Positions 22,233-33,054 of a stretch of DNA of 64,000 nt are shown one piece after another. Position 1 is the stretch's first letter, and every line of letters starts with the position of its first letter. Origin of the DNA: Aplectana chamaeleonis (Eukaryota > Nematoda > Chromadorea > Rhabditida > Cosmocercidae). The translations under genes and the position numbers were made by a program. Location: positions 146,001 to 210,000 of the forward strand of contig JAPDOI010001060.1 in NCBI GenBank assembly GCA_029168955.1, written 5' to 3'. The notes under the pieces were generated by a model, which did no database searches, was not told the origin of the DNA, and was given only the letters and a program-made list of their open reading frames with translations.

Positions 22233-22520
22233 GGATTCAATAACGTGCACACTGCTTTTTAAAAACACTGCTTTTCAACTAGAATCCACACGAATAGCTC
22301 TTGATGAATGAAACATTTTCGCTCTCACAATTTTATCTGACTTTGCTGCTGTTTTTTATCACACCGTGTGTGAGGCTCCCCATCTAAAGTGGCCTAACAT
22401 TTCTGGATCCTCTCGACATTGCGCTGGATAATTCCAACGTGGTGCAGCTATGAAATCGCAATCTAGAACACAATTCAAAGACAGCTTAGGAGCGAAAAAA
22501 ACCGTACCCGACTTTATTAA

Positions 22521-23139
22521 CCCATTCACGACCACGTGTTCCACCGGTGGGACACGCGTTGACTACCACTTCGGACCGCGTGTCCCACCGGTGGGCCACC
22601 ATTCTCAAAAATCGATTTCTCCGTCACAAGAAACTACCTTCGAACCTACATATGATCAATGTATTGACCTACCCAACACTTGAATAAAAACCTCGTGGTC
22701 CATCAGTAGGTCAAGTGCAACAACATATCTAGACTTTCATAAAATCAGGTGCACTGAAGTAGAGGAAAAAACGGCTGTAAAATGATTTCAAAAGCACCTT
22801 ATAATTTCTTTTGTCGTCTATTGCTAGTTTTTAGGTTGCTTTGTAGGAACCTATCGTTTGAAACACGTTCCCTTTTCTAAGCCCGTCGCAGCTCAGTTGA
22901 CCCCGTTTTGGTTTTGAATAATTGTTTCTTGATAACGAAAGCGTCTCGGAAGCTCAAACTCTGATACTGTCCAACCCTCGTCGATAGCTACAATATAGAC
23001 ACAAAAAAGGGAAAGCAATCACCCGTGGGACGCTATTCAAGCCAGCGTGTCCCACCGGTGGGACACGTTATACGGTGACGCAATATTGCACGCGGGCCGA
23101 ACGTGCAGCCACCCAAAATTAGGCGTGGTCGTGAATGGG
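22521..23139. mobile_element. piggyBac-like non-autonomous element
   Basis: It is flanked by TTAA at 22517-22520 and 23140-23143. The 16-bp terminal inverted repeats start CCCATTCACGACCACG. The CCC start after TTAA is the usual piggyBac arrangement. Palindromic CCACCGGTGGGACACG motifs recur near both ends (22551, 22582, 23049). The 619-bp body has no transposase. Confidence 0.85.
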
Positions 23140-23143
23140 TTAA

Positions 23144-24960
23144 CCACAATCCATACTCTGAATCGACGTTTCGTTTTTCTTCTTATCTTGGGGTGAATTT
23201 CACGCAGACCACAAAGGTGTTCCCACAGTCGCTCACGATTCACTACGAACGGAGTTATGGCCGATTGAACATTTTGAATTAGAACGGCGAGAGGTTCGCG
23301 GGCAAGTTGTCTCGTTATTCTCAGTCATCGTTGTGAAACAGGCCAAGATATAAAGCCAGGTCAAAAGCAAATGGAAGACAATAGATTTTGAATGAAATCA
23401 GCTGCGCTTCTCTTCCCTATTGAGATCGGAAGCTTGTCGGTGGGCGTAACCCATCTTTTCCTTCATGGGGGCATGGCCGACTTTTCCCTCGCTTTTTCTC
23501 ACTTATTCGCGCTAGGCAGGCTTGCTATGCACGATGGCCGGACCATAATATCAGAAATTACCCTTGAGATTCGACTGTGCCTTTAAAGGGAGGCTCATTT
23601 AGTCGCCAGTAAACCTACAGCGGATTCATCGGCTGCTGGCGACCCGCGGTGTTATAAATTCTGTGGTCCGTTTGACAGATTCGCGTTTCACTGTAAGTCT
23701 AAGAGATTATTAAATATAGCGGTAAGGCTGCGAAAAACTCTCAAATACTAAAGAAAAACTCTAAAAAATCTTCGAAACATTAACCATTCCGTCTTTCACG
23801 CCTATCTTTGTGTGTTTAGCACAATGTAGCGACGTCGGAAACTTCGAAGTCTGAAATGGTTTTGCGCCTAAAACTTCTTGTTTAGGTTAATTCTTTCTGT
23901 CTTTCTATTATTGCAGATTCCGAGCCTTCAATACGCATCTTCAAATGCAAGGGTTTCCCGAAAATTAGAGTGTTAATTTTGATTTGTCCGAGAGTAACGT
24001 TGCGCATCTCTTCCTGGTTCTTGATGATCGACCGGGAAAACGCCTTTTCTGACCACAGAACGGTTCTCACGGGGCTATGTGTACATATTATAATGGATAC
24101 GTCACATTGAGGTCTCAAGCTTGGCTAACTACATACCTCCACTTGGTTCAATCATGAGATTTAGGAGGGAGAACCAAAACTGGTTTTTCTAGGTGGACGC
24201 TTCCCTCGGAGCATTGTGAATTGCATACTGTTTTCGAAAAACTATAAGGTTTCACCAAACTCACTTTTTTTTATCCGCTCTCATTAATATGCATTGATCC
24301 GATAATAATGAAAATGGACATGGTTTTCAAAGAGCCTATACTGTAGGTAGATATTTAACAATCCGACCAAATATCTGAATGTGGAACCCATTCTCTCACA
24401 AAGAACTACATATAATGCTAATCCCCAAATTCCATGATTGCAGTCTGACGGGGTACACGTGGTCTGCCGCCAATGGACCGTCCCCTGAAATAGATAAGCC
24501 ATTGATTCGGAGCCCGACTGACTCGTAGTATTTCGCTACTTTCGTGGAAGCCTGCATCTATAGCCCGTTTTTGTTGTCTGCGTGGCCTTATATTACATTA
24601 ATACGGGGTGCCGTTCTCATACTATCTGACGTTTCACACTTGGTAATAATTATGCACATACATTAAAAAAATCTATGGTGAATATTATGTAAATATTAAT
24701 CTATGGTGAATATTATGTGCTAGTTTCGAAAGTTTTTATTCTACTAGAAGTTTGGCACTATGCGGAATACTTTGGTTCATGAGGTTTATTTAAAATGATC
24801 GAACAATCGACTAGCTCACAAGCTTAGTTTTAAATTATGAATTGAAATTATTCCCATGAACAACATTATGAAAGCTCATCCAATGTGCTCATTCAATGTG
24901 TAGTGTCATCATCGCATTGCAAAATGAAGTTGACTCTCTTTCCTTCCAAGTGAACTCATG
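23144..24960. other. Intergenic region with repeat fragments
   Basis: A GTGCCTTTAAAGG end at about 23577-23589 resembles the right end of the element at 44236-44707, so an older TTAA-type element may have been interrupted by the 22521 insertion. The segment 24104-24215 is shared with 58911-59010 (CATTGAGGTCTCAAGCTT). No supported gene. Confidence 0.4.
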
Positions 24961-25960
24961 TTTTCGGTTATCAGGTGGCTTTTTCGTCGAAACCTCCTTA
25001 TCACTATTTATATTTCACCGAGGCCCACAGCTCGGCTGCAGGTCATAATCGAAATCAACAGGTTGCTAGGAATGTACCAGAACTTACACACTTCAGAAAG
25101 AATCGCCGATTCGCTTTTCTGACTCACAAGAACTGTCCAGAGGGAAAAATGCTTTTAGCTCAGCTTAGTACACTTCCGAAAATAGTCCGCAGAGATAGGA
25201 ATGCAAGAATTTGCACTTACAGAAACGCTAAAAAGATTTGGAGCCGAATCTATAAAAAAAACTATGATGATCGCTAGAGAGAAACATTTTGTGTCAACAA
25301 GCATGTCGAGATTCGTCAGAAAGATGTTTATTCTTAGATCGTAACGTATAAGGGAGGTTAAGTGGCTTTCTATAGACAATCAGCTAAAAAGAGGAACTGC
25401 AGAAAGCTCCTGCGCCGTTTCACCAGAGTCTCGCACCGCGCCACCAGTGCCTTCATAGATGAGAAAATACTAATGGCGGAGCTTATTATAAACCGCTAAC
25501 ACGATCTGGCCGCCAACAAAAGCACCGACGCAGCCATACTGCTAGTAGAAATCACTGGAAGAACGGCCCATAAAACTTATGTTATGATTTCGAGATAAGT
25601 CGCAAGCGACGGTAAAACTCCTGTTTTCGTTGATGTTGGTGTCAAAGCCAGCACAGAAATTCATCAGCAAACAATCCTGAGGATATTTCAAAAACATGGT
25701 CAGTCTATCACTTTGCCTGCAAACTTTGCTGCGTCCTGAAAACTGCTAGCCAACAAGGCGGACAAAGCCAGCAGAGCGAAATTCGTGCAAGTGTGGTGTG
25801 GTCGCAAGCTTCTTGACTTCATTACGCAAGACGATTGGCAGTCCTGCTCACCAAAACCTAGATCATCCTGCCTCTCAGTGTCGAATCCATGGTCCGTGAA
25901 TCTCGTTCCACAAATTTGAACTTTTTCAAAGCTGTACTTAGGAAAGCGTGAGGTAAGAGG
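24961..25960 (+). pseudogene. Mariner-like transposase remnant (maT/DD37D type)
   Basis: Pieces in changing frames line up with a mariner-like transposase. They are a helix-turn-helix-like N-terminal part in the ORF 24975-25277, FIDEKIL near 25455 (first catalytic Asp), LVEITGRTAHKTYVM near 25545, and ASDGKTPVFVDVGVKASTE near 25610. The second catalytic position reads QQGGQ where these enzymes have QQDGAPAH, so Gly replaces Asp. The third region is unrecognisable. Stops occur throughout. I could not define terminal repeats. Confidence 0.7.
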
Positions 25961-26776
25961 TAAGATGTACGACGACTACCTCCGAGATTGCTTCAGTGCT
26001 CCCTCTAGCAGACTTTTTAGGGGCTAGGTAGTTAATGTTGTGTGTTCACAATAGTATGAATAAACTTATCGGTTAGCTGAAGCTGAAGACAGATCTGGTG
26101 TTTAAAAAACACGACGATATCTGCGCTCCCATATTTATGGAACACCTCGCAGTTGTACTATAATGTTTGAGCTTCCATTGACCTGTGTTTAATGTCTATT
26201 GAAACGTGGCACAGTTAATATTTCATTGGGTTTTGATTCTCAGTTCTGTCTGTATGGGTCCCATGCTTCCTATGTATCCTATATATCCTATGCATATGCA
26301 TTTGTATCCTGACAAACTCTTCAAGTGCTGTTAAAAAAGTGGGGAAGGGGATCTCGTTCACTCCGTTCTAGAGCAAGCATAATTATCTTCAATCTCTGGT
26401 TGAGGGCAAGCCAAGCCACTGCTATGATAGCTTTATCATAAAAGTCGACCGGTTATTTCTTGGGAAACACAATGGTAGAATTGGAGAAACAACCGATCAG
26501 CTACCGAGATGGCGCGATAATAGTTGCAACGCAGCTTCCTAGAGATGGGATACAAACCATACCTTCTCTACTATTCCCAGCCACGTGTATTGTATTTAAC
26601 CCCTAGTCTGTAGAATTTTAGTCCCAACCACATTATTCGTAGAGGCTGCGAAGAAAAAGCGAAACTCCCGCGGTTTCGGGTGCGGAGGGTAGGCGAAAGA
26701 CAGCGATGGAGAGGACGGCAACTCTGAGAAAATTTGCCGCGAACCTCCCGCAAACCTGCCGAGTCGTGGCCTAACA
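25961..26776. other. Intergenic region
   Basis: No supported gene. The segment 26721-26770 carries TTTGCCGCGAACC words that recur inverted at 28745-28775. Confidence 0.35.
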
Positions 26777-26919
26777 GGCGCCGACTCGGCAGGTTCAAGG
26801 CGCCGACACGGCAAGTTCAAGGCGCCGACTCGGCAGGTTCAAGGCGCCGTCTCGGCTGGTTCAAGGCGCCGACTCGGCTGGTTCAAGGCGCCGTCTCGGC
26901 TGGTTCAAGGCGCCGACTG
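26777..26919. repeat. 22-bp GC-rich minisatellite
   Basis: About 6.5 units of GGCGCCGACTCGGCAGGTTC plus AA, nearly identical, with ACTC/TCTC and CAGG/CTGG variants. The open frames over it are a consequence of the repeat. Confidence 0.9.
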
Positions 26920-27628
26920 AATATTGCTTATACTTGAAGCACGAATTTCATGCTTCCCCGCTGGCTGGCAAGCTTGTCAGGTTTCTCCCTCACCTCACAT
27001 GAAGGAGGTAATCCGGCTTTAAGCCACTTCAGTCAATGTGTGAATTTGGTCGGCCCGATCGTCTGTTCACCCAGCGCAGAGGCGTATCGTAGACCTCGCG
27101 GGTTCGATCAGTCGTTCAACGTGCGTGTCCCCGGTCAACTACCGAAAGAGTTTTGTGGTTTAGGTGACCCAATGGAAGCGACGCGGCCGCATATCCTGTG
27201 GGAGACTGCTTCCCTCCAATTCGCTCAGCCATAGTACGAAACAGCTCCTGCAGGTGACCTCGATCGCCTTTTTCTCCGACAGGAGACCGCTGCCAGTGTC
27301 GAAGAGATTTAGCCGCGTGTGCAAGCTCGCTTATATTTAGGATTAGAGAACGGAACTCTCGTGAAACGAGCATGCACAACGAACGAAACACATCGGAGGG
27401 AGAGCAAAATGTGCCGCACACGTTAGCCTCTGGGGAACTTTTTTCTGCCCGGCGCGCGCGGCCGCGCTGCAACGTCGTGATTGTAGCGCGCCTGCTATTT
27501 CCACATGCACTGTCCGCTCATCGTACGGTGCCTTAATTTGCTAAGGACAAGAATGTGTGGTGGACAAGGAAAAACGTATGAAAGAGATGAAAAAGGGCTC
27601 AATGGTGCATGGAAAAACAGCACTGAAA
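26920..27628. other. Intergenic region, locally GC-rich
   Basis: GC-rich for this locus, with ORFs on both strands (for example 26950-27234 + and 27116-27472 -). None has a recognised domain. CTCGCGGGTTCGATCAG at 27096-27112 resembles a tRNA B box, but no A box or fold accompanies it. Confidence 0.3.
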
Positions 27629-28064
27629 CCTGGCATCCGACGTCAATTATGGTGTGTCGCTTGCGCCACTGCAGACGACACACCATAACTCACGGCGACA
27701 TTCACAATTGCGATTGGCCGCATTGCTGTGGTAAAAATCTATGAGAAAACTACGTTTTACGTTGAGGTATGTTCTTCAGAAGGTGCAAAAACGATGAAAG
27801 CAGAATTTTTTCGTCATCATTCATCATCAGCAGCAGCATAACATCATCTCCCCACAACAATTGTACCTTCACATATTTCACCCTATAATTTCTGATTTCA
27901 TCGTCTTTACACCTTCTAAGGAACATACGTAAACGTAAAGCATAGTTTTCCAATAGATTTCACCACAGCAATGCTACGAAGCGCAATTTTGAAGGTCGCC
28001 GTTATTTATGATGTGTCGTCTGCACAGGCGCAAGCAAAACACCATAATTGAATGTCAGGCGTAG
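27629..28064. mobile_element. Foldback element with ~170-bp inverted arms
   Basis: The left arm starts CCTGGCATCC and contains TCAATTATGGTGTGTCGC and GCATTGCTGTGGTAAAA. The right arm carries their inverted counterparts, ending ATTGAATGTCAGGCGTAG. The centre holds a CATCATCAGCAGCAGC-like simple repeat. No ORF. Confidence 0.75.
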
Positions 28065-28202
28065 ATTCAGCTGCGTGTCGAAACGTTGTGAGAAAACTAC
28101 ACAACCGAACACAGAAAAAGATAAAGGAGAAAACAAGCACTTTTGCATTAAAAAAGTGGTGAAGTGAGGCATATATTGTAGGATTTCAGCTGGTTACGTG
28201 GA

Positions 28203-28465
28203 GGCAGCAGCACCGCACACGTCGCGCTCCATGAATGATGAGAATTCCGATTTTTTTACAGAGGACACGCTTTGTCCATGGGTGAATGCTTTGCTGTTGT
28301 TTTTTTCATACCGAATAGAGTTTAGTGTTTTTTGTGGGTTAATTTCATATCAAATTTCATAACTTACGAAAATGTTCGGAAATAACCGATTCACGATATT
28401 CCGAGTTCCCGTTAGGCCTCTCTCAGTGTTCGAACGCCGCGCGACGCGATAGGATGACAAACATG
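28203..28465. repeat. Direct duplication, copy 1
   Basis: About 263 bp starting AGGCAGCAGCACCGCAC is almost identical to 28780-29043, differing at only a handful of positions. It ends in TTCGAACGCCGCGCGACGCG, a motif related to the MITE end at 45665. Confidence 0.9.
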
Positions 28466-28564
28466 AATCATCAAGGTTACCAGGATTTCACGAAACATGT
28501 AAAACAAGGATAGACTGTTGACAACTTGGCTTCGTTAAGATCCTGAATAAGAACACAGTTCAGA

Positions 28565-28770
28565 TGGGGTCGCGGCAGGTTTGCGGCAAGTTCGCGGCAG
28601 AGAGTAACATCGCGGTAGGTTGGCGGCAGGCACGCGGCAGGCTCGCACCAGCTCTAGAGTTAATACTGAAAGAGCATCGCGGTACCGAGGTGTTCGCGGT
28701 AGGTTCGAGGTTTGCGGTAGGTTTGCGGCAGATTCGCGGCAGGCGCGAGGTTCGCGGCAAGTTTTCTCAG
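28565..28770. repeat. GCGGCAGGTT-type degenerate tandem repeat
   Basis: Roughly 10-12-bp units of the form GCGGCAGGTTC/GCGGTAGGTTC, about 15 diverged copies. This explains the several overlapping ORFs rich in Ala-Asn-Leu-Pro on the minus strand. Confidence 0.75.
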
Positions 28771-28779
28771 AGAAGCGGA

Positions 28780-29043
28780 GGCAGCAGCACCGCAAACGTC
28801 GCGCTCCATGAATGATGAGAATTCCGATTTTTTTACAGAGGACACGCTTTGTCCATGGGCTGAATGCTTTGCTGTTGTTTTTTTCATACCGAATAGAGTT
28901 TAGTGTTTTTTGTGGGTTAATTTCATATCAAATTTCATAACTTACGAAAATGTTCGGAAATAACCGATTCACGATATTCCGAGTTCCCGTTAGGCCTCTT
29001 TCAGAGTTCGAACGCCGCGCGACGCGATAGGATGACAAACATG
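28780..29043. repeat. Direct duplication, copy 2
   Basis: The second copy of the 28203-28465 segment. The two copies bracket the GCGGCAGGTT repeat, so the arrangement may reflect a segmental duplication driven by the simple repeat. Confidence 0.9.
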
Positions 29044-30849
29044 AGCATCGATCGGGATGAGCACGTCGGTATGTATTCATGTGTGAAATAGGCCTTACAC
29101 TCAGCCCTGGTCGAAGGACATGAACTGTTTTGAAAGTCCTGTGATCTGCATCTCATCTAATAGCTTCGCGCTTTGTTAGTCCAACAACCAGAGAAATCAA
29201 ATCAATATTAAATAGGCTTCAATTATTTAAGTACAATATTCACTTCAACCGTTCTCATTGACATTTTCGTTTGTAGTTTATTTTGAAACGCTCGTAGTCA
29301 TTTGATGATTGGATTCATTCGTATGCATCTCATAGAGTGCGCATGACTGCTGTGAAGAATCGTATTCAAGATGACGTGCGGTCTGAAATGCGTCATTCAT
29401 ACATCCACTAAAAGTACATACATCTCAAGTTTTTAGCCTGTTCGGCTGCTAGAAAAGTTTTGATATGAAACGGAAAGCAGGGACTGTCAACATTATAAGG
29501 TTCCGGGAGGGAAACAAGAAACTTTCAATGTACAGGTTTCGTGTGCGGACGTTGCCGAAGCTGGAGACACACAGCTGATTCAGAAATGTTTTTCAGTTAG
29601 ATGTATTTAGTTGAAGATATAAACACGTAAAGAAGCGAACCATCGGGACAGGCACAATAGAATAATTGACACATAGACCGAAGAGCAAACCGACACGAAG
29701 AACGGTTTCGTATCAGCTACATGGATGCACGGTCGAGAAGGAATGGCCCGAATGTTGGTGGATTGGAGATTTTTCCCACAGTCTGGAGACATCCCTGCTC
29801 GTCGCAAATACAATCATCATCAAACGTGATGTATGTACAATTGCAACCAGTTCCCAGGTACTAAGCAGCAGTGGCGTTCGCAGGGTGGGATCTAACATAT
29901 TCGCGTAGCTTTTGTGTTTTGTTCCAATTGCCATTGTATGACAGGCCGTCTCCATAAGCCTTCAAAAGGATGATCGCCTGGAAAATTCAACTGAGTACTG
30001 GCATTGCATTCACCAAAACAACAGTGGCTAATATTTGCATGCATACGATTGTTACGAAAACAATTTCATTGATTCAGTTTCCGCTTCCAAACTGCTGTGC
30101 GGTGGCATATTCATAAGTTCTGTAATGCATTTAATTTAGACTTCTTCGCGTTCGTATTTGTCATCTCGAGATTTATGTTGTTTGCTCTCTTTGATGCCCA
30201 AAGATTTTCATGTGTGGGATGTTGCTGACCACCCACAGCATCCATAGCTAACTATTTTCCTTCTATTACGTGTACTACATTTTGTGAATTTTGAAATGGA
30301 TTATTCTTAGAATTTTTCAGATGTTAGTACAGACGATTCTATTACTGTATATGTTTATTCCATTGACGTTTCCTCTATATCACCGTGGGAGACTTGAAAG
30401 TCATCAGCGTCAGTGAAATGCCTTCCCTAGTATCCTGTTAAAATTCAAAAATGGAAAATTAAAGACTACGAGAACCTTACTGAATTAAGATGGGAGACGC
30501 TCACAGTTGCAGGAGAACTCGGTCCTACCAGGCCGCGCTGGTGTACAACGCGGTATTTCACCCAAACCAAACAGGTTCCGAATCCGGGGCTTTCTTCCCC
30601 TTCACAAATCGGGAAGGGAGAGTTGCTGACTCAGTGCTCCATATTCCACGCAAAGTCGGTCTCCAAAGTGAGCCTATTTGGCAGATATAGGAACACATGA
30701 AATCGCGGCGAAGGCGTTCTCATAAAATCAACGATCACACCAAAGCCAGCCCTAGCGCGTCAAGCCGAGTACGTTGTGGCACCCTAGGTGGAGAATGTAC
30801 AGTGTGGTCAGATGGCGCGTGTTCCCGCCATCAAAAGCATAGAACATTC
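29044..30849. other. Intergenic region, nothing recognised
   Basis: AT-rich sequence with short ORFs on both strands and no recognised motif, RNA gene or bounded repeat. Confidence 0.35.
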
Positions 30850-31285
30850 AGGAAATTATTTTTCAGTCTCCAAACTTAAGTTACAGAGAGTCACAGTGGT
30901 ATCTCTGAAATCGCCCATGACCTCCTATGAACAGAGTTATGACTCCTTAAAAATGCCTATATTTTGATGGTGAAAAGTTGGTGAACAAGTTGTCTCGGGC
31001 CTGTATTTCTCTCCAATCGCAATCGTTGCCAGGATAAGGAGACAGTCTGGCAATGAACTGAAGAATGAAGACTTGTTGGAAATTCATCCATTCATATAGC
31101 CGCTATGGAGTTCGGAAATTTGGTAGGGGTGAGACCAGTGGTGGTGAGCGTAGGAGCATGGGCCTGTGGTGGTCGCTTTTATCTCGCTTACTTGAAGGAA
31201 TTCGGATCTCGCACTTGGCAAGTGTTATACAGGCGGGGTCTATCACACAATTAAATAACAATCACGCAATTCATGCCTGAGGGTG
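30850..31285. repeat. Dispersed element family B, copy 1
   Basis: Related along its length to 44236-44707. Shared words include AATTATTTTTCAG, ACAATGG/ACAGTGGTATCT, CTCGCACTTGGCAAGTGT and GGGGTCTA. The ends are less clear than in the second copy. Non-coding. Confidence 0.6.
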
Positions 31286-31685
31286 GAGTGTGTCTTTCTA
31301 GGCAGGGTTTGCGATAGAAACGGTTGTTGTGCTATCTTCATAAGGAGGCAGATCTGGCCATCAATAAGGCATAGGGACTCTCTAGACACCGAAGAGTTGT
31401 CTCCAGCGACTCTAATTCCACTCGGGACCGATTCGCTTCATTAGGGTAAGCTGACATGTCGAACTGCAAAAACGGGACAACTCTACCCTCTGTGTGTAAA
31501 CAGCCTCTGTCCCCATCCCAGAAGTCAAAATAAATGAAAACTTTAGAAAAAAAGCTCCAGAACAAGTTGCCCAGTTGTGGTGTCCGCCCACCCCTAGTTA
31601 TCGCGATTTCTATAAATGACTGTTTCGCCATCTTTATTTTGATTCTGAAGTAAAATTTGAGCACCTCCAGAGACTACTGTCCACT

Positions 31686-32176
31686 TTAAAGGCAGTGTTC
31701 ACGATAATTTTCCTTCCCGAGTTTTCCACTCAAAACAATGCGTTGGGTACCAAAAGTTACCAAAATTACGAAGAAAGGGCGAGAAACGCACTTAATCGTC
31801 GTATTTTTGTGGCATTATTCTCGGGCTTGGACTAGTTTCCCGGTTGGACGAACATGTTCACGGTGGTTGTCACCGCTAAAAAATGAGGCTAATCGAAAAT
31901 GGAAGAATATTCTATGCAAAACAGTATTAGTCAGGGTCCGGAGGAAAGACCGGGGCAGGAGAGCGTAGAGAATTCTGAAGCTCGGGTCCACAAAAGATTT
32001 CATCGTCACAACAAACTGTTCCAATGAGAGTAAAGAGGCGGGGTGAGAGTAAAGGACTTCGTGCCTTTCCAGTGCGTTTTTCTCCATTTCTTCGTCATTT
32101 CAGTTCTACCTAGAGGCCAAACAATCGATTTAGCGATTAATCTGAAACCGAAGTTTATCGTGAACGCTGCCTTTAA
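31686..32176. mobile_element. TTAA-flanked MITE family A ends, second interior type
   Basis: TTAA then AGGCAGTGTTCACGATAA at the left and TTTATCGTGAACGCTGCCTTTAA at the right. The interior (TTCCCGAGTTTTCCACTCA, AAAACAGTATTAGTCAGG) differs from copies 1-3 but matches a reversed, truncated copy at 50640-51112. Confidence 0.75.
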
Positions 32177-33054
32177 GAGAAAAAAAGACCGATAAACAAG
32201 ATATCACAAGTTAGCTCAGTTGAACGCAAAACTCGTATGTCAGGCAGGAATCATATCCACATCGCATGGTTTTCCGGGCAGCAGTGTTACCATTACGCCG
32301 CCGACATCCCGCTCTGCATTCTTCCCTCATTCACACATGAACTATAGCATAGGCACAACAACAGATAACGGATATGATCTGGTAAGCACATATCGGCAAA
32401 AAAACAATAAACAAGCATTCAAGAAAATATCGTTGATTGGGGTGTAACTAGCCGTTCTAACTTGTTCTAGTGAATTTTCCCTCAAGTTTTCACTTTACTC
32501 ACTCATTTTTGCTCTTGTGGTCTACAGTCTCATGAAGAGAGCTCCACGCAAACTTGTTCTAGAAAATCCGGAAGCTGTAGCGCATTGAGCTACTGCTGAT
32601 TTCGCCCACTTTGCTAATGCCACACCTTGCTGTTGTCCTCGTACGATCATCTCACTCCATCGGACATTCAGTGCACGACCCAATTGAATTGATTCAGAAT
32701 CGCTCTAGTCTAGTTTCGACCAAACAATAGTCTCGCGAGCAAAATCGATGTGCACACCAGTCCCATCTGCCAAATGCTGAGCTAACAGAATCAATGACGA
32801 CTTTATAGTTTTCAAGACTAGTCCCACATATAAAGCAACTTACATTCTTCTGATAAAATTAACCACCACCGCAAGTTCTGATTGTTTGGGAGGATGTATT
32901 TTTCTGTCTCACACTCGTTTCCTGGATAGCCACAACACAGATCAAAATTCTACACGAATATTTCTTTTGCTCGTTGTCCTTATGGTTTCATCGTTTGACT
33001 GTCATCGTTTCTTTATCTGTGCACATGTTTCTAAGAGGTCCGTCTACACACATA
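32177..33054. other. Intergenic region
   Basis: No supported gene. The phrase ATCACAAGTTAGCTCAGTTGAACGC at 32204-32228 recurs, diverged, at 15633-15658. Confidence 0.3.

Noticed and set aside
26734..26937. ORF over the 22-bp minisatellite
   Set aside because: A by-product of the repeat. The unit shifts frame each copy and no real start or end signals are present.
28535..28815. Overlapping ORFs with Ala-Asn-Leu-Pro or Gly-Arg-Phe-Ala repeats
   Set aside because: Explained by the GCGGCAGGTT tandem repeat.
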